A stretch of 64,000 nucleotides of DNA from contig CM074128.1 in the NCBI GenBank assembly GCA_037178625.1, positions 2,356,001 through 2,420,000 of the forward strand, read 5' to 3'. Position 1 is the stretch's first letter; the number at the start of each line of letters is the position of its first letter. The translations under genes and the position numbers were made by a program. The DNA is from Skeletonema tropicum. Taxonomy: Eukaryota; Bacillariophyta; Thalassiosirophyceae; Thalassiosirales; Thalassiosiraceae. The notes beneath the pieces are model-generated. The model was not told where the DNA came from, did no database searches, and was given only the letters and a program-made list of their open reading frames with translations. Below are positions 40,634-50,107 of this stretch, piece after piece.

Positions 40634-41611
40634 ATGAAACACCCTACCTCTCTGCCTGCCATCAATCCAGCCATGAACGGGAACTCCTATCCACGCAGAA
40701 GCAATGACAACAGAAAGATCGCAATGGTAACTGCGCCAATTATCAGTAGCCTCCAGCTTATTCTCTGCCTGTTAGTATCGTTACACAATAAATCGTTCGT
40801 TGCAGGTCAATCATCAAGCCAAGACTGCTCAGCCATAGATCCGCAACCAGAGAAAACTGCAACCATGCCCTACGAGCAAGATGGAGCCGAAGCAAAAGAG
40901 ATTGCTCAATATCTTCGTAAGTGACTCTATTATACTATTATATGTGCTCTGCTCATATTACATGATTGGTAACAGACACATATCATATGCACAACTAACA
41001 AATCTCCCCTATTCACAGCCTACTTTCCATTCAAGGGCATAGACCGCTTCTACGACATTGGTGGCTTCCTCGAAAAACCTGAAGTATTCCAACAAATCGT
41101 CGACATCTTCGCCGCACGTTACGATTCCATCGGTATCGACGCAGTAGCCGGTCTAGACGCACGTGGGTTCATCTTGGGCCCACCCATTGCACTAGCATTG
41201 AAGAAACCATTCATCATGATGAGAAAGAAGGGTAAGATGCCCAATTCGATATCATCGGCAGATTACAATGTAGAGTATGGGAAACGATCGGGGTTGACGG
41301 TACAACGTGACAAAATAAACAAGGGGGATCGGGTGTTAATCATTGATGATTTGGTTGCCACTGGTGGGACATTATCCTCGGCTATCAGTTTGGTCCATAT
41401 GTGTGGAGGGACAGTAGTAGAATGTGCGTGTGTTGTGGAGTTGAAAATGTTTATTGATCCACCGGCTGATTCTGGAATTCCATCAAGAACCAAATTGTTT
41501 AAGGAGATGAATATTAATCATGTGCCCGTGTGGGGATTGATTTCTGAGGATGTTTTAACCGTGGAGGCTAAATTGCATGAGGACTATGAGGATGATGGAG
41601 AAGAACATTGA
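40634..41611 (+). CDS. Adenine phosphoribosyltransferase with hydrophobic N-terminal extension
   Basis: Two exons (40634-40916 and 41019-41611) around a 102-bp GT-AG intron; the join reads QYLPYFPFKGIDRFYDIGGF. 291 residues. The catalytic core is complete: AGLDARGFILGPPIA, the flexible loop KKGKMPNS, and the PRPP-binding motif RVLIIDDLVATGGTL. APRT makes AMP from adenine and PRPP in purine salvage. Family members are usually about 180 residues; here about 100 more precede the core, with a hydrophobic stretch (IISSLQLILCLLVSLHNKSFVAG) that could be a signal peptide or anchor. That would be unusual for a cytosolic salvage enzyme. A second Met (TMPYEQDG, near residue 78) could start a cytosolic form. 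Confidence 0.85.
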
Positions 41612-41666
41612 GTATAGTAGAATGATTCGAAGGAAGAAGGACGCATTACAGAGGTGATATCGATTA

Positions 41667-42572
41667 TTAAAGGTTGCTTAATGGAATCTGAATACAACCA
41701 ACACTACCTCCGTCAACTGCCAAAATGTGCCCAGTACAAAACGATCCAGCTTTGCTTGACAAGAAAATCGCAGCTCCTCCCATATCATCTGCATTTCCCA
41801 TTCGACCGAGAGGAATAGTATCCGATATTACATGTTCTGCTTCCTTTTCATCATCCATCTTTGGTAACCAGGTGGATAACCCACTGCTCATTCTTGTCTT
41901 GACATAGCCTGGCGCAATTGCGTTCACTGTGATACCACGAGGTGCCAAATCAGACGCAAGTTTCTTTGTTAGATGATGTACTGCTGCCTTGCTGACTTCA
42001 TACGCATGTGTCGGTGCGTTTTGAGGAATGAAGCCGGTAATACTACCAATGTTGATGACCCTTCCAGGATCGGTTGATACTCCAGAATTATCATCGCTTT
42101 TGTTGTCATTTATTTCCCGCCTCTGTAACATTGGCACACACTCCCTTGTGAGATAGAACATTCCCTTGACATTCAAATCCATCACTTTATCCCAACCCCA
42201 ATTCATTTTCCCTGACTCTCTTGATTCTTTGTCATATCCAGGGTCTTCGCCCCAACTGGCCCCAGCGTTGTTCACGAGAACATCTAATCTGCCGTGAAAG
42301 ATGTCAGATGTGTGATGGGCTAACGCTTTGCATCCCTCTCTTGTTGATACGTTGGATGCAACATGATGGACTTTGTTCGGGGTTGCACTGCTGCTGCTGC
42401 TGCTGATAGAATCAGCGGCTTCTTGACAAGCCTTTGGATCTCGGCTTGTTAATAGTACATTGGCCCCATGACGGAAAAATTGAGATGCAATCATCAATCC
42501 AATCCCGCGAGAGCCACCCGTCACGAGTACGTTCTTTCCAGCGACACTAAAGAGAGCTTGCGGTGATGTCAT
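41667..42572 (-). CDS. Short-chain dehydrogenase/reductase
   Basis: 301 residues, single exon, ATG at 42572. Classical SDR features: NAD(P)-binding VLVTGGSRGIG near residue 17, DVLVNNAG near 100, a Ser in INIGSITG, and the catalytic YEVSK (Tyr and Lys four apart). The C-terminus has the conserved LAVDGG. An Arg after the glycine motif (TSRD) suggests NADPH. The closest type by eye is the FabG/RhlG-like 3-oxoacyl reductase group with an acidic insertion (NDNKSDDNSG) before the active site. The substrate is not deducible. No signal or transit peptide is obvious. Start is about 45 bp from the APRT-proximal side of the next element. Confidence 0.8.
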   Translation of the reverse strand: MTSPQALFSVAGKNVLVTGGSRGIGLMIASQFFRHGANVLLTSRDPKACQEAADSISSSSSSATPNKVHHVASNVSTREGCKALAHHTSDIFHGRLDVLVNNAGASWGEDPGYDKESRESGKMNWGWDKVMDLNVKGMFYLTRECVPMLQRREINDNKSDDNSGVSTDPGRVINIGSITGFIPQNAPTHAYEVSKAAVHHLTKKLASDLAPRGITVNAIAPGYVKTRMSSGLSTWLPKMDDEKEAEHVISDTIPLGRMGNADDMGGAAIFLSSKAGSFCTGHILAVDGGSVGCIQIPLSNL

Positions 42573-42683
42573 TGTATACTTATTAGAACAGCTGGCACTA
42601 GTGCCTTGGGAGTAGCAACTAAAATAATCTATCCATCTACATAGGTAGGCAGCTTGCTGCTTACAGCTGTTAGCAAATCTTGG

Positions 42684-42714
42684 CGGATAATCGCAGAATT
42701 TTTATTCCTACGTA
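42684..42714 (+). repeat. Candidate left inverted end of the DDE element
   Basis: Starts CGGATAATCG and ends ATTCCTACGTA. It pairs imperfectly with 46420-46452 on the other side of the DDE gene; both have CGGATA outside and CCTACGTA inside. No clear target-site duplication found. Confidence 0.35.
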
Positions 42715-42861
42715 CAAACGTACTGAAAGCCCCTTAACTGGGGAGCTACTCTACCCGTAAAAGTTCCGTCTTTATCAATTGCGAACAACAACCGGACCAT
42801 GGTAAATAATGCCTCGTATGCCATATTCCACCAAGAGACATAAATGAACATTGTCCTATGT

Positions 42862-45800
42862 TTATTTCTTCTTTGCCGTCGCTTCCACCTTCGTATTCTC
42901 TCGTTTTACTCTGAGACTAAAGTTGAGCTTCTCTTCCTTCTTGAGCAAATCATTCTTGAAATCAAAGTCTTTTGCGTAGACAGTTTTCATAATGAAAGAT
43001 TTGTCAAAGTCAATAGCAGCACGATGACATTTCAAAACCTTCTTCAGCGTTTCAATTCTCTTGTGCGGAATGGGTGCATCCTCACTTGAATTACCTTCTG
43101 TCTCCTTGGTATTCTTTGCCTCAATCTCCAACATCTTATATGTCTCCATGTAACCTCTTGCCCTGGCACTGAACTTACGAATGAGATCCACAGTGAGAAC
43201 CTCTCTTGAAATACACTTGTCGACCAATGCAAGGAAATCAGCAGTCGTTTTCTTTTGAGCTAATGGATGTCTTCGGTAGAGAGCTTTGGAGAATCCCCAA
43301 GAGTATTCGACACCCTCACCAGCGTATTCAGCATGGTACTTTGTTGTAATCAAGGCTCTTACTCCCAAAGATTCACAAACATATTCGAGTTGGCTTTGTT
43401 CAGACAAAAAATCCGTGCAGTTTGCAAGCAAATGCCGGAGGGAAAGCTCAGGAACCAAGTTACCCTCATCATCATACTTCATCACTTGGTAGCTGCCCTT
43501 TCTGAAGGTTGCTATATCGATCCAGCCACGTTCATACGCAATCTGCAGAAGTCCCTTACCCTTGCCCTCCCATCCATATATCATTTTGGTGGTAGGTGTT
43601 ATTTTGATATCGATACTAGACGCTTGCGCCATTTTTGCTAGCTCAGCATGTGTCATCTTCCATAACCTTATTTCTCCTTCCTTTTTCCCCCACTCGGTGT
43701 CCATCAGCTCCGATATCAGCTCTTTCTTCACCTTATGTCGCTCTTTCCTCTTGTCTTCTGGTATTTCAACCTCTCGGTCGTGCCGTCGTCTTTCACGTTC
43801 CTCTGCTGTCAGCCAAAATGGGCCGACATCTTCACTGGTGAAGTTCATCGTTTGTTCTTGACCGATAGTCACCATTGCTGGATTGGATGCATCGTAGTAT
43901 GGCCCGACAAATTCCTCCTGCCGTTCAATTTTGGTGTTCCTAGCTTGCGATGGTGTCGAGTGCCAATTCTTGTTCATTTCCTTTGCATCAAGACCGTCAA
44001 CACGCTTCTTTGCATGACCACTGCTCGAATCAAAAAGAAAGACATATTCATACTCATCTCCGAGTATTACTTTTACGCAATCTATTATATCTTCCGTTTG
44101 CAGGATCGTGTGGTTCCCTGTCCAGTACCCGTTCTTCCCGTATGCAAACTTAAGAATCCCAGGTGACGATTCAAGTGGTTGCTTTTTTGTGTTACCATTT
44201 ACGGCAATTGCCGCTGCCTTGTCGAAGTATTCTTGATTGGCTCTAGCAGCATTAATCTCCTTCAGCTGATCTTCGGTGATAGGAATGCCCCAACCCAATT
44301 CTCTCGATTGAAACGCAGATATCATGATACCAGCACCAACAGTCTTCGGCATAATTGCCCTCCTTCCATTCGGATCAACCCACTGGTGAGTCCGCGACAG
44401 AAAAGCATTAAAAATAGCCTCATCCTGGCCAAAGATGATGACAGGTTTGTCTTCAGCTTTCTTTCTTATGCTTACTCTTCCTCCAAATGCTCCATACTTA
44501 TCGTTTGCAATCTTCTGCAGACGCACGTGTTTGTCCACATGAAACTCAAAGTATACTTTTTCATCAACTCCCTTGAACTTATAAGCAACCTTATCTAACA
44601 TGTCCTTCGCCTTCTCGCCATCTTTGTCATCTTCGAGCGCTGTTTTCAAATCGTCAAATTCGGTCTGTGACAAATGAACCCATCGATGAGATCGTGGTTC
44701 AAGCACTGATAGATATTCGTCTGTTAACCGAGACCGATGCTCTATCTGTTCGGCATACTCATGGCCATCAACGTAGTAGCATTTCTTTGACACCTCTCGT
44801 TTGAAACCAAGGTATCCGACCCACCTCCCAACCGTTGAGTATGATGGTGGATTTTTGAGATATCTGTCAACCAGTTGAAATTCTTCTGAGTCTTCGGTAA
44901 AGTTGATGTTGGTTTTCACCTCTTCATTTAGTTGCTTTATCATTGTTGTGTTAAAATGTTCCCTCAGCAATTCAACGCTGAAATGTTCCAGATGGTCAAG
45001 TATGAAGTTTGACACATCTACTGCTGCTGTCGGAAATACCTCAAATAGTGTAGGCTTTCGTTTGATACCATTGGCGACGTAGGGGTTGGGGTTTGGAAAT
45101 TGATGATTAACGCGGAAGATACGGTTCCAATTCATGATTGTCCTACCAGTTGCTGCATTGAACAGTGTTAAATCATTGAGCAGCCTTGCCGCTTTGTCGC
45201 AACAAGCTTGGAATGGAAACCCAACTCGATACTCGGCAAGTGCTATTGAATACGCAACCCTGAGGTATAAACATTTATTGCGTAAGTCAAATAAGGCATG
45301 CTTTGTCAATTTACTATCTTCGTGCAAGTCAATGACGCCTGCTTCTTCGTATCCATTTGCTGATTGCCCCACCAGTGTAAGTGATTCAACCAATTGCACT
45401 AGTCCGTTGTACACATCGGCACCTTCGTCAAATCCGAAGAGAGCTGCTGCTTCAGGTGACTGCCATATAATATTCGGAGTCTGGTTGTTGCTGCTGTTAT
45501 CCCCGTCTATATCGCCACTGCTGTTGTTATTGTCGTCGTCTTCATCTTCATCTTCGTCGTCAACTTGATTATTCTCATCCTCTAATCTACCCACGTTGGT
45601 GACGAATGGCACGAGAGGGCTCTGCTGCTGCTCAACTAGTCGTTGCGAGCGCCTTGTTCTTTTTTGTGGAGTAGGAGTAATTGGTGCAGCCGCTGATGAT
45701 TTTGTTGCTTCTTTACGTTTGTTCTCATTATTTTTGTTCTTCTTCTTACCAGCGCATCCATCGTCGGGAAATGATACTTGCTCCGGCTTGTTGCAAGATC

Positions 45801-46191
45801 GCTGCCGATTATTAGTTGCACTGTAACTCTGTATATGTTCTATTTCTGTGCACAATAACTCTGCTGCGCGTATTGGTTCGTTGGGCACTTTCTCTCCCTT
45901 TCCAAAGTAGTAATAGTGCACCATCCGGCGTAATGACGAATTGAATGGACATGATGTTGTGAAATTTTTGTGGTATATCTTGTGTACATTGCTGCTGTTG
46001 AAAGGTCCGGCTGCCTTGTTCAGACGCTGCACGAGTTTGTTCCGTAAGGTATTGTCTTTATCTACATTCGTATAGTGTCTGTGCAATATCTCTACCAACG
46101 ACTGGTCGCAAATCCACCTGCCGCGATAAGTGTCACTTTTACTGATGAGCCGTGTGAAAAGGTATTCAAAAAGTGTATTACCATCGTTCAT
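42862..46191 (-). CDS. Giant DDE transposase-like protein
   Basis: 1109 residues in one frame, ATG at 46191 (MNDGNTLFEYLF). The N-terminal third is acidic and low complexity (ENNQVDDEDEDEDDDNNN) after a basic NKNNENKRKEATKSS. The C-terminal half has what looks like an RNase-H-fold DDE triad: VIIFGQDEAIF (Asp about residue 588), YVFLFDSSSGHAKK (Asp about 720) and KYHAEYAGEGVEYSWGFSK (Glu about 960). The last motif is like the HCELNPIEYFW box of IS630-type transposases. A helical tail follows (SARARGYMETYKMLE). The intact 3.3-kb frame, in a window where other genes are broken, suggests recent activity or domestication. Possible ends are noted separately. Confidence 0.6.
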   Translation of the reverse strand: MNDGNTLFEYLFTRLISKSDTYRGRWICDQSLVEILHRHYTNVDKDNTLRNKLVQRLNKAAGPFNSSNVHKIYHKNFTTSCPFNSSLRRMVHYYYFGKGEKVPNEPIRAAELLCTEIEHIQSYSATNNRQRSCNKPEQVSFPDDGCAGKKKNKNNENKRKEATKSSAAAPITPTPQKRTRRSQRLVEQQQSPLVPFVTNVGRLEDENNQVDDEDEDEDDDNNNSSGDIDGDNSSNNQTPNIIWQSPEAAALFGFDEGADVYNGLVQLVESLTLVGQSANGYEEAGVIDLHEDSKLTKHALFDLRNKCLYLRVAYSIALAEYRVGFPFQACCDKAARLLNDLTLFNAATGRTIMNWNRIFRVNHQFPNPNPYVANGIKRKPTLFEVFPTAAVDVSNFILDHLEHFSVELLREHFNTTMIKQLNEEVKTNINFTEDSEEFQLVDRYLKNPPSYSTVGRWVGYLGFKREVSKKCYYVDGHEYAEQIEHRSRLTDEYLSVLEPRSHRWVHLSQTEFDDLKTALEDDKDGEKAKDMLDKVAYKFKGVDEKVYFEFHVDKHVRLQKIANDKYGAFGGRVSIRKKAEDKPVIIFGQDEAIFNAFLSRTHQWVDPNGRRAIMPKTVGAGIMISAFQSRELGWGIPITEDQLKEINAARANQEYFDKAAAIAVNGNTKKQPLESSPGILKFAYGKNGYWTGNHTILQTEDIIDCVKVILGDEYEYVFLFDSSSGHAKKRVDGLDAKEMNKNWHSTPSQARNTKIERQEEFVGPYYDASNPAMVTIGQEQTMNFTSEDVGPFWLTAEERERRRHDREVEIPEDKRKERHKVKKELISELMDTEWGKKEGEIRLWKMTHAELAKMAQASSIDIKITPTTKMIYGWEGKGKGLLQIAYERGWIDIATFRKGSYQVMKYDDEGNLVPELSLRHLLANCTDFLSEQSQLEYVCESLGVRALITTKYHAEYAGEGVEYSWGFSKALYRRHPLAQKKTTADFLALVDKCISREVLTVDLIRKFSARARGYMETYKMLEIEAKNTKETEGNSSEDAPIPHKRIETLKKVLKCHRAAIDFDKSFIMKTVYAKDFDFKNDLLKKEEKLNFSLRVKRENTKVEATAKKK

Positions 46192-46653
46192 GATTACAAT
46201 CTTTAGTCAACCTAATTGGCTATTTTGGATCTAGACATGCAAGAGAGGTTAATTTATCCTTTTGGTTGAGCAAATATCCAACTTGTTGTGCGTAGTACGC
46301 TCCGGAATTTGGCCATGGTTGGCATCTTTTTGCGCGGAGTGGCTCTTGTTGAGGGGTGAGTTGGGAGAAATCGGCCCAATGGGTTTTTATAAGACTCACT
46401 ACGTCATTTGTACCTAACATACGTAGGAATTCGAAACTTGAACGGCTATCCGAAAATCCGTGAAAACAGCTGTATCAGCGGAGCGGAGATACATCGAACA
46501 TTATGTAAGATCTCTTTTTTTTTGCGGGAGAGCGGTATTTTTGCGGGAAGGCTCAAAACCATTCATTTGCTTTTGTTCTTTGACAACAGCGCGCCAGCAC
46601 TCCCAATCCACTATGGCAATCCATACCGATAACGCCTGATAGTACTCAGAATC
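46192..46653. other. Divergent intergenic region between the DDE gene and NOB1
   Basis: About 460 bp. It contains the candidate right end at 46420-46452 and a T/G tract near 46506-46516 (TCTTTTTTTTTGCGGGAG). The part after 46453 should be the NOB1 promoter. Confidence 0.35.
46420..46452 (-). repeat. Candidate right inverted end of the DDE element
   Basis: Read on the minus strand it starts CGGATAGCCG and ends ATTCCTACGTA, matching the left candidate with a 2-bp length difference and several mismatches in the middle. Confidence 0.35.
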
Positions 46654-48978
46654 ATGGCCTACACGAACCCATCCCCGTCAAGTGGGGCTGGCAACCCTCC
46701 GAAAACCTCTCCTCAGTCACCCGAGATGGCTGCCCAAGAGAAATATCACGCACTAATCATCGACTCAGGCGCCATCATCAAACAAACTGCATTTACTCAC
46801 CTACACACCTCCGCTACCAACTTTTACACCGTTCCAGCAGTCCTATCCGAGATTCGTGATGCAGTGTCACGGAAGCACTTGGAGGACTTCCAATTACGGT
46901 TGCAAAGTCTAAACAATAAACAGATTGAAACACGTACGCCAAGTCAGGAGGCTGTACGTGCAATGAGTGAATTTGCTAGAAAGACGGGTGATTATGCTCA
47001 ATTGTCCGGGGTAGATTTGCAAGTGCTAGCCTTACTGTATGATTTGGAGGTAGAGGCGGCAAATTTGTATAATAATGGAAATATTGGACATGTGCGTAGA
47101 GAGCCCAAGAGGGTATTGGGAGTGAGTGTCAAGGCATTGAATGGTGATGGAAAGCTCAAGCGAAGAGATCGTGGAGACAGTGTTGCGACTAGCAGTAGTA
47201 GTGTTGCGACTAGCAATAATGCAGCAAGTGTTGGAGAAGGCGCTGTTAGCAATGCTTCTTTCTTTCAGGGTAATGCAGACGGTATCATTGATGCTTCAAA
47301 CGTTGATCTTGAGTATGATGATGATGATCAGACACACAATGAAGATGAGAGTGTTGCAAATGTCACTGTGGCGAACACGTCCAGCTCACAACCTTCAAAA
47401 CCAAAGACGTGGGCGACATTAGTGAATCCCACTGAAGCATCTGCTGCGCCTCTACTTAACTACTCGCTTGCTGACGGTGCAAAGAAATCTGTTGACAAGG
47501 AAGCAACAGTCGACTTGGATGAACTAGGCGTCGTTAATGAGCACGAAGTTTCTGAAGGCCAATTTGATGACGCCTCCGAAGATGAGGATACTTTCTCTGA
47601 CAATGATGATAGTGATGGAGAGCTGAAAGCAATTAGTATTGCCAACGCTGAAAGTGATGAAGAAATGAGTGATGAAGAGTGCGATGTTTTCATTTTAGAA
47701 CCTCACGAGGCTGCGTATTACAAAAAGTTGAAGGAACAAAAATTGATGCAGGAGAAGGAAGGAATAGTCAATCAACTTGAACAGCAAGATTTGAATGATG
47801 ATGATGGACTTGACTGTGATTTTCCATCGTTATCAGCAGCTGCTGCAGTGCCATATGAGGGATCTGACGATGACATGGATGGAGCACCACCACCCGTTGA
47901 CGAAGAGAAGGAAATGTCTGATTTGGCGTGGCAACAAAAGGAAGAAGAACGGAAGAAGGAAGCACTTAAACCAATGGTAAATGGCCGATTCGAAGCAAAG
48001 AAGTCTTACAACTCCTTCAGGAAGTACACAAATGTTGTTAGTGCTGGTGGATCGAGTAACGCCGTCAAGAAGGTCCAACAACCTGTCAATAAGGAGGAAG
48101 AGAATCCTGCCAGTGATGAAGCACCAACACCAACCATCACGCAGCCAGATGACAGTCAAGGTTATAAGTCTCGTATTATTGGCGCTGCGGGAGCATCGTC
48201 TGCGAACGATTTCCCATCAGAAATGACTGCTGATGATGACGACGGTGAAGGATGGGTTACCTGCACTCGTGACATCCAAAACATGAAGGCAAATGGATCA
48301 ATTCACCTCAACTCTTCTCGAAATGGGAAATCGTTCAAGCCCAAGAAAGACATTGGTCCGCCTATCTCCCAGCGAGCAGCTTGTGCTACCACTGATTTTG
48401 CGATGCAAAATGTGATACTCCAGATGAACTTGGAGCTTCTATCTGTCGATGGCGTACGGGTCCGCAGGCTCAAGACTTGGGTGACAAGATGTGCAGCTTG
48501 TTTCACGGTGTATGGAGGTAATGACCAAAAAGGCAAGCAAGGGACCCGCTTGTTTTGTGATAAATGCGGTTCCAATACATTGCAACGAATCTCTGCAAGT
48601 GTAGACAGGAACTCAGGCCGTCTAAAGCTCCACATGAAGAAGAATTATCAACACAATACACGAGGTACCAAGTTTGCCTTGCCAAAAGCTGGAAAGGGGA
48701 ACAAGTATCAGGGTGATCTTCTCCTTGCGGAGGATCAACTCATGTATGGAGCTTGGGGTCAAAAGGTCAGAAAGGGCAAATCTAAAGCTTCTAGTCAGTC
48801 GATCTTTGGAAGTGATCTTGCATCTGATTTGGGATGTATCACAGACTTAACAAAGCGAGATGATATCAAGGTCGGTTTTGGCAGGAGAAATCCAAATTCA
48901 AGTAAGTTTGGTAGGGAAAGGAGGGGGAAGAAGAAGAAGAACACAACTGAGAAGGCTTGCGGTTTGAGGAGATATTAG
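46654..48978 (+). CDS. NOB1: NOB1, pre-18S rRNA D-site endonuclease
   Basis: 774 residues, single exon, ATG at 46654. An N-terminal PIN domain is clear: YHALIIDSGAIIK with the catalytic Asp, VPAVLSEIRDAVSRKHLE, and TGDYAQLSGVDLQVLALLYDLE. The C-terminus has the NOB1 zinc ribbon (RCAACFTVYGG ... RLFCDKCGSNTLQRI) followed by the diagnostic HMKKNYQHNTRGTKF. NOB1 cuts 20S pre-rRNA at site D to form the 18S 3' end in cytoplasmic pre-40S particles. The protein is longer than the human one (about 412 residues) because of acidic, probably disordered insertions between the two domains (SEGQFDDASEDEDTFSDNDDSD). The basic tail ends GKKKKNTTEKACGLRRY. Confidence 0.92.
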   Translation: MAYTNPSPSSGAGNPPKTSPQSPEMAAQEKYHALIIDSGAIIKQTAFTHLHTSATNFYTVPAVLSEIRDAVSRKHLEDFQLRLQSLNNKQIETRTPSQEAVRAMSEFARKTGDYAQLSGVDLQVLALLYDLEVEAANLYNNGNIGHVRREPKRVLGVSVKALNGDGKLKRRDRGDSVATSSSSVATSNNAASVGEGAVSNASFFQGNADGIIDASNVDLEYDDDDQTHNEDESVANVTVANTSSSQPSKPKTWATLVNPTEASAAPLLNYSLADGAKKSVDKEATVDLDELGVVNEHEVSEGQFDDASEDEDTFSDNDDSDGELKAISIANAESDEEMSDEECDVFILEPHEAAYYKKLKEQKLMQEKEGIVNQLEQQDLNDDDGLDCDFPSLSAAAAVPYEGSDDDMDGAPPPVDEEKEMSDLAWQQKEEERKKEALKPMVNGRFEAKKSYNSFRKYTNVVSAGGSSNAVKKVQQPVNKEEENPASDEAPTPTITQPDDSQGYKSRIIGAAGASSANDFPSEMTADDDDGEGWVTCTRDIQNMKANGSIHLNSSRNGKSFKPKKDIGPPISQRAACATTDFAMQNVILQMNLELLSVDGVRVRRLKTWVTRCAACFTVYGGNDQKGKQGTRLFCDKCGSNTLQRISASVDRNSGRLKLHMKKNYQHNTRGTKFALPKAGKGNKYQGDLLLAEDQLMYGAWGQKVRKGKSKASSQSIFGSDLASDLGCITDLTKRDDIKVGFGRRNPNSSKFGRERRGKKKKNTTEKACGLRRY

Positions 48979-49116
48979 ATGGAAGTAGATGATGATGAAG
49001 TTTATGAAAAAAAGAGCAACTTGTCTTGTAATACTACTAACTCCTCGCTGACCATTCGGTGTATTTTCATTATTGTGGCAGTAGCTAGAGATACTTCAAC
49101 AGTTTCTTGCCACTAA

Positions 49117-49132
49117 GGCCGATCCTTACGGT
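49117..49132 (+). repeat. Left terminal inverted repeat of Harbinger element 2
   Basis: GGCCGATCCTTACGGT, preceded by the TAA duplication. Confidence 0.88.
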
Positions 49133-49358
49133 GAGTCAAAAATATTTTTGTACTCTAGCTACAAGTACAAAATTACTAGAAGTAGGTGCCAATTTTTGAG
49201 CCTTACGGTGTTGTGTAGATTTTTTTCTGGATTTGTTCCACGTCGCACGCGCCAAGACCTCCGACGCCTTCTTCTTCTATTTAATATTTACCTCGCCTCG
49301 CTCGGCTGCAGCCACTTCCATCTTGTGCAACTACAATAGTACACCCTCCGCCACCACC

Positions 49359-50107
49359 ATGTCTTACGCAGCTGCAGCCGATCTGCTTGGTCAGATGAGG
49401 GACGATGCAATGTCCATTAATGACTGTTTTGATGCCAGTGGATATATCAGCACAGATAGATTTTTGCACATGGTGATGGATGAAGACTAAGACGATCTGC
49501 TCAACATGGTTGATGACAGCAACGACGAACGTTGCAATGACGATGACGTAAATCCTCGTGAAAAGAAACGCCGGAAAAAGAGAATTATTTTAGCAAGGAG
49601 GAATGAGGATGGAATTCTTGAGGCACTTTTGGAATATTAAAGGGACGGTGGAGAATTTTGAAATCCGGTGTCCTCCTTCACTCCACTGAGTCCGTCGATA
49701 GAGTTTGGCTCACATGTTGTGCCCTGCACAATTGGCTTCTAGAAGTCGATGGGTTGGACCAGCCGTGGGATGGAGTGAATGCCACAACCAGCGAATGGGA
49801 AGGTGATTTAGGACAATTAGATGACACCGATGTGCCATTGGCACTCCGCCGTATCATGTCTCCTGCAGAGATTCGTGGCTATGATTCATCTACAGTTGGT
49901 GGAAGGTCTACCAATGATACCATCATGGCTGATGACCCCACGGAGAACGATATCCCGACAGATGACGATGATGCTAGTGAAGAAATCCGTGAAGTTCGAC
50001 GCTTGAGTTTAGACTATTTTCGCTCAAAGTTAGTAGAGCACTTCAATATCAAATTCGACAGGAACGAAATCATCTGGCCTCGACGAAGAGGCCAGATGCC
50101 TAATTAG
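49359..50107 (+). pseudogene. PIF/Harbinger transposase remnant, N- and C-terminal pieces only
   Basis: ATG at 49359 gives MSYAAAADLLGQMRDDAMSINDCFDASGYIS, like the start of the transposase in element 1 (LFQCFDDADDGRIDPLKYM). A TAA stop at 49488-49490 interrupts the frame; behind it the same frame continues with an acidic stretch and REKKRRKKR, then stops near 49637. From about 49660, in another frame, comes the typical Harbinger C-terminus: VDRVWLTCCALHNWLLEVDGLDQPW, then an acidic linker and FRSKLVEHFNIKFDRNEIIWP. Everything between, including all catalytic residues, is missing. The element cannot move by its own transposase. Confidence 0.75.
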
